In this document: positions 1 through 6,404 of the stretch, piece after piece
Numbering within the stretch: position 1 is the first letter of the stretch
Layout: each line of letters starts with the position of its first letter
Origin: Alphaproteobacteria bacterium
Lineage (GTDB): Bacteria > Pseudomonadota > Alphaproteobacteria > SP197
Assembly (NCBI GenBank): GCA_022822575.1
Contig: JAJEBJ010000396.1
Coordinates: forward strand, 1-10,377
Length of the DNA stretch: 10,377 bases
Direction of reading: 5' to 3'
The notes under the pieces: model-generated
Database searches by the model: none
The model's input: the letters and a program-made list of their open reading frames with translations, nothing else
Told to the model about the DNA's origin: nothing
Translations under genes and position numbers: made by a program

Positions 1-493
1 TGCTCCATCCCCTGACCTGGTAGCCCATCCCCGTGATGACACGGGCGCAATCCCCGCCGAGCACGCCGAGTCCCAGGATACCTACCGTGACATCACGCGG
101 CAGCGGGACCTCGAGCTCCTGGTATCGGCGCTCCCTGTGGAGCCGGCGGTAGTCTTCCATGCGGCGCAGGTGGTCGAGCATCACCATCACGCACCAGCCG
201 GTCATCTGCGCGGTCATGGCGGGGTCGACAATGCGTGTCAGGGCAACGCCATCGGGAACCAGATGACGTGACGCCATGATATGGTCGACGCCGGCGCCAA
301 GGGACATGACGAGCCTGAGGCGGGGAAAACGCGCCAGATCGTCAAGAGGATGGTTCCAGACCAGGGCGGCATCGATGTCCTCGGGCGAGCCGCTGTCCGG
401 GTGGATGCGAAAGTCGAGACCGGGAAAATGGGGAGCGAGACACGCCTCCCACACCGGACCGTCTCTGTGTCCGCTCATGTAGAGAAGTGCCAT
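1..493 (-). CDS. ghrA: GhrA-type D-2-hydroxyacid dehydrogenase (glyoxylate/hydroxypyruvate reductase A family), C-terminus missing
   Basis: The family reduces glyoxylate or hydroxypyruvate with NAD(P)H in the cytosol. The 164 visible residues begin MALLYMSGHRDG and include the family landmarks PEDIDAALVW (about 37-46), SLGAGVDH (64-71, substrate-loop region), RIVDPAMTAQM (87-97) and the dinucleotide-binding GLGVLG (141-146) followed by GYQVRGWS. Family members are about 310 aa, so the window edge cuts the gene in the middle of the Rossmann domain; the catalytic Arg, Glu and His are not visible. The ATG at 493 has a strong GGAGG 9 nt upstream and lies only 19 bp after yejF, so it is probably the last or a late gene of the yej operon. 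Family assignment is firm. The exact substrate is not: 2-hydroxyacid dehydrogenases of this group vary. Confidence 0.85.
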   Translation of the reverse strand, partial: MALLYMSGHRDGPVWEACLAPHFPGLDFRIHPDSGSPEDIDAALVWNHPLDDLARFPRLRLVMSLGAGVDHIMASRHLVPDGVALTRIVDPAMTAQMTGWCVMVMLDHLRRMEDYRRLHRERRYQELEVPLPRDVTVGILGLGVLGGDCARVITGMGYQVRGWS

Positions 494-501
494 GGTGCTT
501 T

Positions 502-508
502 TCCTCCA
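502..508 (-). promoter_or_regulatory. Ribosome binding site of the ghrA-like gene
   Basis: The minus strand reads TGGAGGA here, ending 8 nt before the ATG at 493. This strong Shine-Dalgarno sequence in the 19-bp yejF/ghrA-like gap decides the start and argues that no separate promoter fits between the two genes. Confidence 0.7.
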
Positions 509-512
509 GAAT

Positions 513-2135
513 TCAGCACGCCGGATCCTGTCCGGACCGTGCCCATGCCCCGCCGGTATCGCTGACCGCAGCCATCAGGGCGCGAGTGTACGCGGATTTC
601 GGTGTTTCGAAGATGTCGAGAGCGCTTCCCGATTCGACCACGCGTCCCGCCTTCATCACCAGGACATGATGGCTCATCGCACGCACCACCCTGAGGTCGT
701 GACTGATGAAGAGATAGGCGAGATCGTGATCGTCCTGAAGCCGGCGCAGCAACGTGATGATCTGGGATTGTACCGACATGTCGAGGGCGCTTGTCGGTTC
801 GTCGAGAACGACGACCCTCGGTTTGAGGATCATCGCGCGGGCGATGGCTATGCGCTGGCGTTGACCCCCGGAGAACTCGTGAGGATAACGATCCATCATG
901 GCGGGCTCGAGACCGACCTCGTGGAGAGCTTCGGCAACCAGCTCGCGGCGGCCTGATGGATTCGTCCCCATGCCGTGGGCCTTCAGTCCTTCCTCGATGA
1001 TGCCGGCTACCGACATGCGTGGCGACAGCGAGCCGAAGGGATCCTGGAAGATGATCTGAAGTTCCCGGCGCAGTGGTCTGAGGTCCCGGAAACTCAGCCC
1101 CTGCAGGCTGCGGTTTTCGTACCTGATGTCGCCTTCACTGGTGATGAGCCGCAGGATGGCCATACCAAGCGTCGATTTTCCGGATCCCGATTCACCGACG
1201 ATGCCGATGGTCTCGCGGCCGCGAACGGCCAGGTCGATGCCGTCGACGGCCTTGACATGACTGACCGTCCTTCTGAACACGCCCGCGTGGACGGGGAACC
1301 AGACCTTCAGGGACCGTGCATCGAGACGTGTTGCGCTGTCATGTGGAACCGGCTGCGGCCTGCCACGGGGTTGTGAGGTGAGCAGATGTTGGGTCGACGC
1401 ATGCTGCGGGCGAGTGAAGACATCGGCGACGGTTCCCGATTCGACGATCCGGCCACCATCCATCACCGCCACGTGATCGGCAAACCGGTGGACGATGGAG
1501 AGGTTGTGGGTAATGAAGAGAACGGCCATCGACAGTTGCCGCTGGAGGGAGCTCAGCAGTTCGAGAATGCGGGCTTCCACCGTGACATCGAGGGCGGTTG
1601 TCGGTTCATCGGCGATCAGGAGATCCGGTTCGCAGGCCAGCGCCATGGCGATCATCACGCGCTGGCGCTGGCCTCCCGAGAGCGTGTGGGGGTAGTCATG
1701 AACACGGTCCGCCAGATCGCCCAGTCCGACGAGGTCCATGAGTTCGCGCACTCGCCTTGCGGCCGCCTGGGCCGTCATGCCCTGGTGAACGACCAGAGGC
1801 TCTGCGATCTGCCGGGAAATGGAATGGAGTGGATTGAGGGACGTCATCGGCTCCTGGAAGATCATGGAAATCCGGTTGCCTCGTACCTGGCGCAGGTTCC
1901 GTTCCGGCATGCCGACGAGATTGTCGCCCTGGAAAATGACCTCACCGGACGAATGCCCGGAAGCGACAAGGCGCAGAATGGAAAGAGCCGTGACGGACTT
2001 CCCGGACCCCGACTCTCCGACTAGGGCAAGTGTCTCGGACGGGGCGATGGAGAAGCTCACGTTCCTGACGGCATCAATGACGCGATTCTCCACCTTGAAG
2101 CGGACCGTGAGATCACGGACATCAAGGAGCGTCAT
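513..2135 (-). CDS. yejF: YejF-type ABC transporter ATPase with two fused nucleotide-binding domains
   Basis: This is the cytoplasmic ATPase that powers the Yej peptide/microcin C importer. It is 540 aa from the ATG at 2135 (E. coli YejF is about 530) and carries two complete ATP-binding domains in one chain. NBD1 has Walker A GESGSGKS 40-47, Q-loop Q94, signature LSGGQ 152-156, Walker B ending DE 176-177 and H-loop H210. NBD2 has Walker A 314-321, Q364, signature FSGGQ 421-425, Walker B ending DE 445-446 and H479. All ATPase residues are intact in both halves. The open frame extends further upstream to 2240, but the start at 2135 has AGGAAG 8 nt upstream, gives the typical N-terminus MTLLDVRDLTV, and overlaps the yejE stop by 4 bp (ATGA). 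Dpp/Opp ATPases are the alternative family, but those are normally two separate proteins. Confidence 0.93.
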   Translation of the reverse strand: MTLLDVRDLTVRFKVENRVIDAVRNVSFSIAPSETLALVGESGSGKSVTALSILRLVASGHSSGEVIFQGDNLVGMPERNLRQVRGNRISMIFQEPMTSLNPLHSISRQIAEPLVVHQGMTAQAAARRVRELMDLVGLGDLADRVHDYPHTLSGGQRQRVMIAMALACEPDLLIADEPTTALDVTVEARILELLSSLQRQLSMAVLFITHNLSIVHRFADHVAVMDGGRIVESGTVADVFTRPQHASTQHLLTSQPRGRPQPVPHDSATRLDARSLKVWFPVHAGVFRRTVSHVKAVDGIDLAVRGRETIGIVGESGSGKSTLGMAILRLITSEGDIRYENRSLQGLSFRDLRPLRRELQIIFQDPFGSLSPRMSVAGIIEEGLKAHGMGTNPSGRRELVAEALHEVGLEPAMMDRYPHEFSGGQRQRIAIARAMILKPRVVVLDEPTSALDMSVQSQIITLLRRLQDDHDLAYLFISHDLRVVRAMSHHVLVMKAGRVVESGSALDIFETPKSAYTRALMAAVSDTGGAWARSGQDPAC

Positions 2136-3175
2136 GACGGCAACTTCCTGGGATCGAAGGCATCGCGCACGGCCTCTCCGGTGAAGGTGAGGAGAGAGAG
2201 CATGAGTGCGACGACGGCAAATCCTGTCAATCCAAGCCATGGCGCCTGAAGATTGTTGCGTCCCTGGTTAAGCAGTTCTCCAAGTGAGGGTGAGCCCGGC
2301 GGCAGGCCGAATCCGAGAAAGTCGAGAGCCGTGAGCGTGGTGATCGAACCATTGAGAATGAAGGGCAGGAAGGTCAGGGTCGACACCATCGCATTGGGCA
2401 GCACGTGGCGCACCATGATGACCCTGTCGGTCACGCCCAGAGCCCGCGCTGCCTTGACATAGTCGAAGTTCCTGGTGCGAAGAAACTCGGCCCGGACCAG
2501 GCCCACGAGAGCCGTCCATGAAAACAGGACGAGGAGGCCGAGCAGGGTCCAGAATCCGGGAACGATGACACTTGCCAGAATGATGAGGATGTAGAGTACC
2601 GGTATGCCGCCCCATACCTCGAGGGCGCGTTGCGCCAGAAGGTCGATCCAGCCCCCGTAGTAGCCCTGGACGGCGCCGGCGGCGATTCCGATGACGGATG
2701 AAACGAGTGTCAGGACGAGACCGAAGAGGACCGAAAGGCGAAAGGCGTAGATGACCCGCGCCGCGACGTCACGTCCCTGATCATCCGTTCCCAGCCAGTT
2801 TTCGGCTGTCGGTGGGGAGGGTGCCGGACTCGGAAGGTCGTAGTTGATGGTGCGGTAGTCGTAGGCAATGAGCGGCCAGACGATCCACCCGCCTCCGGCA
2901 TGGATGAGATCCTTGACGAAGGGGTCGCGGTAGTCCGCTTCGGTTTCGAAATCTCCCCCGAAGGCCGTCTCTGGATAGGCCGTCAACACCGGTACGTGGA
3001 GAGCACCTTCAAACCACACGGCAAGGGGCCGGTCATTGGCAATCAACTCTGCCGGCAAGGTGAAGGCGAAGAGGACGAGGAAGATCCGGAAGGACCAGTA
3101 GCCGCGCCTGTTGGCCTGGAAGTTGGTCAGGCGCCGTCGCGTGATGGGATCCAACCTGTGGCTCCTGAATCTCAT
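2132..3175 (-). CDS. yejE: YejE-type inner-membrane permease of the peptide/microcin C ABC importer
   Basis: This 347-aa protein (E. coli YejE is about 340) is one of two transmembrane subunits forming the peptide channel. It has an N-terminal membrane segment (about 29-47), a long non-membrane stretch to about 125, the family motif NWLGTDDQGRDV (126-137), then five further hydrophobic segments (about 147-168, 190-208, 211-228, 262-280, 316-334). The ATPase-coupling EAA loop lies at about 241-262 (KAARALGVTD followed by HVLPNAM). The long region after the first helix separates YejE from shorter DppC/OppC-type permeases. The start at 3175 overlaps the yejB stop by 4 bp and the stop overlaps the yejF start by 4 bp, implying translational coupling. 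The ending FDPRKLPS is typical of the family. Confidence 0.92.
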   Translation of the reverse strand: MRFRSHRLDPITRRRLTNFQANRRGYWSFRIFLVLFAFTLPAELIANDRPLAVWFEGALHVPVLTAYPETAFGGDFETEADYRDPFVKDLIHAGGGWIVWPLIAYDYRTINYDLPSPAPSPPTAENWLGTDDQGRDVAARVIYAFRLSVLFGLVLTLVSSVIGIAAGAVQGYYGGWIDLLAQRALEVWGGIPVLYILIILASVIVPGFWTLLGLLVLFSWTALVGLVRAEFLRTRNFDYVKAARALGVTDRVIMVRHVLPNAMVSTLTFLPFILNGSITTLTALDFLGFGLPPGSPSLGELLNQGRNNLQAPWLGLTGFAVVALMLSLLTFTGEAVRDAFDPRKLPS

Positions 3176-4254
3176 CCGACATCCCGGCTTTCGAAGTCGA
3201 TACGCGGGTCGACGATGACATACATCAGGTCGCCGACGAGATTCAGGACGAGACCGAGAAGGGTGAAAATGTAGAGAGTTGCGAACATGACCGGATAGTC
3301 CCGGTCAATGGCCGCCTCGTAACCGAGCAGTCCGAGGCCGTCGAGCGAGAAGATGATCTCGATGAGGAGTGCGCCCGTGAAGAGGATGCCGATGATGGCT
3401 CCGGGAAAGCCGGCAATGATGATGAGCATGCCGTTGCGGAACACGTGGCCGTAGAGGACCCGCCGCTCGCTCAGCCCCTTGGCGCGTGCTGTCGTGACGT
3501 ACTGGCTCCGGATCTGGTCGATGAAGGAATTCTTTGTGAGCATGGTCAGCGTGGCGAAGCTGCCGATGATGAGGGCCGTCAGGGGCAGCGCCAGGTGCCA
3601 GAAGTAGTCAGCAATCTGGCCCAGGGTGCTCATGTCCTCGAAACCCGGGGAAACGAGACCGCGCAGCGGGAAGAGCTTCCAGTAGGACCCGCCGGCGAAC
3701 AGCACCACGAGGAGGATGGCGAACAGGAAACCCGGGATGGCGTATCCCAGGATAATGGTTCCGCTTGTCCACACGTCGAAGGCGCTGCCGTCACGCCTTG
3801 CCTTGGCGATCCCCAGGGGGATGGACACGATGTAGACGACGAGCGTCGTCCATAATCCAAGGGAAATGGAGACAGGCATCTTTTCAATAATGAGATCGAC
3901 GACGCTCCGGCTCCGGAAGGCGCTCTCCCCGAAGTCGAAGGTGAGGTAGTTCTCCATCATCAAAAGGAATCGCTCGACCGGTGGCTTGTCGAGGCCGTAC
4001 ATCTTCTCGAGTTTCTCGACGAAACCGTCCGGCAGTCCCTGCGCCCCGCGGTAGAGCGATTCTCCTGCGGACTGCACGTCACTGCCGGAGCCCGCAACCC
4101 TGGCCGTGGCGCCGACGGCCGTGCCTTCGAGTTCGGCAAGGATGCGTTCGACGGGCCCGCCGGGCACGAACTGCACGATGACGAAGTTGATCATCATGAT
4201 GGCGAACAGCGTCGGGGCGATGAACAGCAGGCGCCGGATAATGTAGGCGAACAT
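3172..4254 (-). CDS. yejB: YejB-type inner-membrane permease of the peptide/microcin C ABC importer
   Basis: This 360-aa protein (E. coli YejB is about 364) is the partner permease of YejE. It starts MFAYIIRRLLFIAPTLFAI, the classic DppB/YejB N-terminal helix, followed by VPGGPVER (30-37). An insert at about 45-75 and the segment KMYGLDKPP (84-92) lead into a BPD_transp_1 domain with hydrophobic segments near 130-150, 166-187, 219-240, 277-303 and 325-347. The EAA loop is at about 256-276 (TARAKGLSERRVL). The end, DPRIDFESRDVG, is typical for the family. The ATG at 4254 lies 14 bp after the yejA stop, with only a weak purine-rich ribosome binding site in between, so expression probably depends on coupling or readthrough from yejA. 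If the yejA frameshift is real, premature termination upstream could reduce yejB expression. Confidence 0.93.
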   Translation of the reverse strand: MFAYIIRRLLFIAPTLFAIMMINFVIVQFVPGGPVERILAELEGTAVGATARVAGSGSDVQSAGESLYRGAQGLPDGFVEKLEKMYGLDKPPVERFLLMMENYLTFDFGESAFRSRSVVDLIIEKMPVSISLGLWTTLVVYIVSIPLGIAKARRDGSAFDVWTSGTIILGYAIPGFLFAILLVVLFAGGSYWKLFPLRGLVSPGFEDMSTLGQIADYFWHLALPLTALIIGSFATLTMLTKNSFIDQIRSQYVTTARAKGLSERRVLYGHVFRNGMLIIIAGFPGAIIGILFTGALLIEIIFSLDGLGLLGYEAAIDRDYPVMFATLYIFTLLGLVLNLVGDLMYVIVDPRIDFESRDVG

Positions 4255-4268
4255 GACGCTGCCTGCGG

Positions 4269-4799
4269 TCAGTCGTTATCCGCTCCAATTCGCTCCTTGA
4301 GGGCCGCATCCCTCCCGGAGTCAATCCACCAGGTGTCGAGAACGATGCCGTCGTCGGAAACGATGTCGGGCTGTCCGAACCTGTCCCACCAGGCAACCCG
4401 GTCGTAGGTGATGTGCCAGTTGGGAATGACATAGTGGCCGTGGCGCAGCACCCGGTCGAGAACCCGCGACGCCGTCACGAGTTCCGCACGGGTGCCGGCA
4501 TAGATGATCTCTTCGACGAGGGCGTCGATCACCGGACTCTTGATGCCGGCAAGGTTGCTGCTTCCGGGAATTCCGGCGGCTGCCGAGCCCCAGTAGTTTC
4601 TCTGTTCGTTGCCTGGAGAGCGCGACTGGCCGAAACTGGACACCACCATGTCGAAATCGAAGTTGTCGAGGCGTTCCTTGTACTGGGCAGCATCGATGGA
4701 CCGGATCTCCAGGCGGGCTCCGAGGCGCTCGAGCTGGGCGCGAAACGGTTGGAGAATGCGTTCGAATGCCGGCTGGACCATCAGGAACTCGATTTCCAT
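4269..4799 (-). CDS. C-terminal fragment of YejA-like peptide-binding protein (176 aa)
   Basis: This frame opens with MEIEFLMVQPAFERIL and continues through RLGARLEIRSIDAAQYKERL, a DMVVSSFGQS segment, RNYWGSAAAG and the ending WWIDSGRDAALKERIG. All of this reads as the end of a YejA/SBP_bac_5 protein, not as a separate protein: it has no signal peptide and no independent start region. The Met at 4799 is internal to the family alignment and has no Shine-Dalgarno sequence. Its stop lies 14 bp before yejB. It should be merged with the fragment upstream, not treated as a gene of its own. Confidence 0.7.
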   Translation of the reverse strand: MEIEFLMVQPAFERILQPFRAQLERLGARLEIRSIDAAQYKERLDNFDFDMVVSSFGQSRSPGNEQRNYWGSAAAGIPGSSNLAGIKSPVIDALVEEIIYAGTRAELVTASRVLDRVLRHGHYVIPNWHITYDRVAWWDRFGQPDIVSDDGIVLDTWWIDSGRDAALKERIGADND

Positions 4800-6091
4800 G
4801 GGTGTTCCTGATGGACTGTCAACACGCCGTCCTCGACTGTCCAGCCTGCCTCTGCCAGCAGGGCCTTTGCCTTGCGCAGATTGGTCCTGATGTTGCCGGA
4901 CCCGTCGGTGACCGGTGGTACGGGAGCTTCGCCGAAGACGGCGTCCGGAAGGTCGTCGGCATAGCGCTCCAGCAGGGTGCGTTCGGCATCATTCGGGGCG
5001 CCGCTGGCGGCAAGTTCCGAATTGGAGAAATAGCTCACCGATCGCAGGTACTGGCCGTAGAAGAGGTTCTGGTTGGCCCACTCGAAATCGAAGGCCAGGG
5101 CAAGTGCCTGACGGACCCTCGGATCGGTGAATTTTTCGCGGCGCAGGTTGAAGACGAATCCCTGCATGCCCTGGGGGCGGCTGTGTGCGATCTTCTCGAC
5201 GATGACCAGACCGTCATCGAAGATGCTGCCGCTGTAGGACGTTGCCCAGCGCTTGGAGTTGTTCTCCGAACGGACGTCGTACTCGTGTGCCTTGAAGGCC
5301 TCCATGGCGATGTCGAGATCGAGATACTCGTCGTAGCGAATGCGATCGAAGTTGTAGAATCCGGAATTGACCGGAAGACCGGCGCCCCAGTAGTCCTCGT
5401 GGCGCGCGTAGGTGATGGAACGACCCGGGTCGACGTCTATGACCCTGTAGGGTCCGCTTCCCATGGGGAATTCGAGGCTGGCCTCCTCGAAGTCCCGGCC
5501 CTCGTACCAATGGCGAGGCAGCACCGGAAGATCGCCCAGAATCAGCGGCAGTTCGACATTCCCCGGACCATCAAACGTGAAGCGCACCCAGCCACCGTCC
5601 TCGACGACCGCCTCTGTGACATTGGCGTAGTACGCGGCATAGAAGGGCAGACCGCTCTCGCGCAGGGTTTCGAGACTCCAGACCACATCGTCCGCCGTGA
5701 CCGGCGTGCCATCGTGCCATCGTGCCTCGGGGCGCAGGCGGAAGGCGACCCAGGAGTGATCGTCTGGTACCCGCACGCGATCGGCCAGCAGTCCGTAGGC
5801 TGCGGTCGGCTCATCATTCGACTGTTTCAGCAGGGTGTCATAGAGTCTCGTGAGACCGGCCGCCTTGCGTCCCCTGAGGCTGTAGGCGTTGAGGGTATCG
5901 AAGCCGCCGAAGCCGAAGAAGCGGGCCTCGCCACCCTTTGGTGCGTCAGGGTTGACATAGTCGAAGTGACGGAAGGCCTCGTCGTACTTGAGATCGCCGT
6001 ACCGCGAGATTCCGTGGGATTCCCGCACCGTTTCGGCCAGTGCGGTCCCTGCTGTCAGCACCAGGACAACAAGCATGGACACGAGACGCAT
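4781..6091 (-). CDS. N-terminal fragment of YejA-like peptide-binding protein (436 aa), with signal peptide
   Basis: From the ATG at 6091 the product begins MRLVSMLVVLVLTAGTALA, a Sec signal peptide with likely cleavage after ALA at about residue 19. The mature part shows SBP_bac_5 landmarks: HGISRYGDLKY (26-36), the region around 49-53 (DAPKG), LADRVRVPDDHSWVAFRLR (102-120), WHDGTPVTADDVVWSLETL (125-143), GSGPYRV (211-217) and FTDPRVRQALALAFDFEW (321-338). It then reaches GWTVEDGVLTVHQEHP, after which the frame shifts into five or six unrelated residues (WKSSS) and a stop at 4781. The frame is open upstream to a GTG at 6196, but the ATG at 6091 has GGAG 8 nt upstream and puts the signal peptide at the N-terminus. 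Alone, this fragment would lack the C-terminal lobe segment and is unlikely to fold into a working binding protein. Confidence 0.75.
   Translation of the reverse strand: MRLVSMLVVLVLTAGTALAETVRESHGISRYGDLKYDEAFRHFDYVNPDAPKGGEARFFGFGGFDTLNAYSLRGRKAAGLTRLYDTLLKQSNDEPTAAYGLLADRVRVPDDHSWVAFRLRPEARWHDGTPVTADDVVWSLETLRESGLPFYAAYYANVTEAVVEDGGWVRFTFDGPGNVELPLILGDLPVLPRHWYEGRDFEEASLEFPMGSGPYRVIDVDPGRSITYARHEDYWGAGLPVNSGFYNFDRIRYDEYLDLDIAMEAFKAHEYDVRSENNSKRWATSYSGSIFDDGLVIVEKIAHSRPQGMQGFVFNLRREKFTDPRVRQALALAFDFEWANQNLFYGQYLRSVSYFSNSELAASGAPNDAERTLLERYADDLPDAVFGEAPVPPVTDGSGNIRTNLRKAKALLAEAGWTVEDGVLTVHQEHPWKSSS
4797..4805 (-). other. Frameshift site within yejA
   Basis: The minus strand reads ACACCCATG here. 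The upstream frame reads CAC-CCA-TGG; the downstream frame starts at the ATG. The offset between the frames equals exactly one missing base, and adding one C to the CCC run gives CAC-CCC-ATG, encoding H-P-M in continuous frame. No downstream hairpin or A/T slippery run typical of programmed frameshifting is evident. Confidence 0.7.
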
Positions 6092-6099
6092 GGCCGGCA

Positions 6100-6103
6100 C
6101 TCC
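6100..6103 (-). promoter_or_regulatory. Ribosome binding site of yejA
   Basis: GGAG on the minus strand lies 8 nt before the ATG at 6091. It supports this start over the GTG at 6196, which would put 35 non-signal residues in front of the signal peptide. Confidence 0.55.
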
Positions 6104-6123
6104 GCAGGACGACAGGGAAGGGG

Positions 6124-6152
6124 AGTATGGCACGCCGCCATGTCGTGATGAA
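6124..6152 (-). promoter_or_regulatory. Weak candidate sigma70-like promoter for the yej operon
   Basis: On the minus strand, TTCATC (6152-6147) and CATACT (6129-6124) are separated by 17 nt and lie upstream of the yejA ribosome binding site. They match the -35 and -10 consensus at only about 3 and 4 of 6 positions. This is a positional guess: some promoter is expected in this gap because yejA is the first gene of the operon. Confidence 0.25.
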
Positions 6153-6353
6153 GGCAACCCGATGAACGAAAGTCCTCCAGCGGTCCGTGTGCTCACCCCC
6201 TCATGAGTTTACCGAACTTGACCTCGCTGTTCCGGAACGCTTTGAGTAGCCGGCTGGCGGTGATCAAGGATCCAGCCCCCGACCGACACGGACAATTCAC
6301 CCGCCGCCCATTGAAGGGAACAGCGGAAAGGCCGGAAGATGAGGTGAGGGAGA

Positions 6354-6383
6354 TCGACAAACGAACTTGCGTTATACAACAAT
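6354..6383 (+). promoter_or_regulatory. Weak candidate promoter of the nucleotidyltransferase-like gene, overlapping the inverted repeat
   Basis: TCGACA (6354-6359) matches the -35 consensus at 5 of 6 positions, and AACAAT (6378-6383) matches the -10 at 4 of 6 with an 18-nt spacer. Transcription would start around 6390, inside the inverted repeat, leaving a very short leader. If correct, a protein bound to the repeat would block this promoter directly. Confidence is low because neither hexamer is strong. Confidence 0.25.
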
Positions 6384-6403
6384 AACTGATAACGTTGTAT
6401 AAC
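6371..6403. repeat. Perfect inverted repeat abutting a start codon; candidate operator
   Basis: GTTATACAAC (6371-6380) and its exact reverse complement GTTGTATAAC (6394-6403) flank a 13-nt spacer. The right arm ends one base before the ATG at 6405, in the place where a ribosome binding site would normally be. The spacer itself contains further ATAAC copies (6382-6386 and 6389-6393). The symmetry, AT-richness and position suggest either a dimeric regulator's operator or an RNA hairpin occluding the start. Which one cannot be told from sequence alone. Confidence 0.65.
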
Positions 6404-6404
6404 C

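Larger units (their letters stand above)
4269..6091 (-). pseudogene. yejA: yejA-type periplasmic peptide-binding protein gene, split by a 1-base frameshift
   Basis: YejA-type proteins (SBP_bac_5 family) capture peptides, including microcin C, in the periplasm for YejBEF. Two adjacent frames on the same strand each match one part: an N-terminal part of 436 aa, and a 176-aa C-terminal part starting MEIEFLMVQPAFER, a stretch typical of the inside of YejA. Restoring a single base at the CCC run (plus positions 4800-4802 read GGG) joins H430-P431 directly to that Met and gives 607 aa, matching the usual length of about 600. No frame-preserving start signal or slippery heptamer is evident at the junction. 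The cause could be a sequencing/assembly homopolymer error or a real inactivating mutation; the intact downstream genes and clean coding on both sides of the junction favour an error or a very recent event. Confidence 0.8.
6092..6404. other. Divergent intergenic region between yejA and the nucleotidyltransferase-like gene
   Basis: This 313-bp gap must carry the leftward promoter for the yej operon and the rightward promoter for the gene at 6405. It contains a perfect 10-bp palindrome GTTCCGGAAC at 6229-6238 and a perfect 10+10 bp inverted repeat at 6371-6403. A 60-codon plus-strand open frame (6203-6385) lacks a ribosome binding site and resembles nothing I recognise. The last 40 bases are clearly more AT-rich than the surroundings. 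Confidence 0.7.

Noticed and set aside
2136..2240. N-terminal extension of yejF to an upstream start at 2240
   Set aside because: The extra 35 residues overlap the end of yejE, are arginine-rich and unlike the family. The ATG at 2135 has a good ribosome binding site and the ATGA overlap.
4766..6148. Long plus-strand open frame of 460 codons opposite yejA
   Set aside because: It is the antisense shadow of a GC-rich gene. The minus-strand frames match YejA with a signal peptide and correct length, and the plus-strand translation resembles no family.
6092..6196. N-terminal extension of yejA to a GTG at 6196
   Set aside because: It would bury the signal peptide 35 residues inside the protein, whereas the ATG at 6091 has GGAG at correct spacing.
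6203..6385. 60-codon plus-strand open frame just upstream of the nucleotidyltransferase-like gene, in the position of a possible antitoxin
   Set aside because: It has no ribosome binding site, no recognisable domain or helix-turn-helix pattern, and it ends inside the inverted repeat. It looks like a chance open frame, though conservation in relatives would change this.
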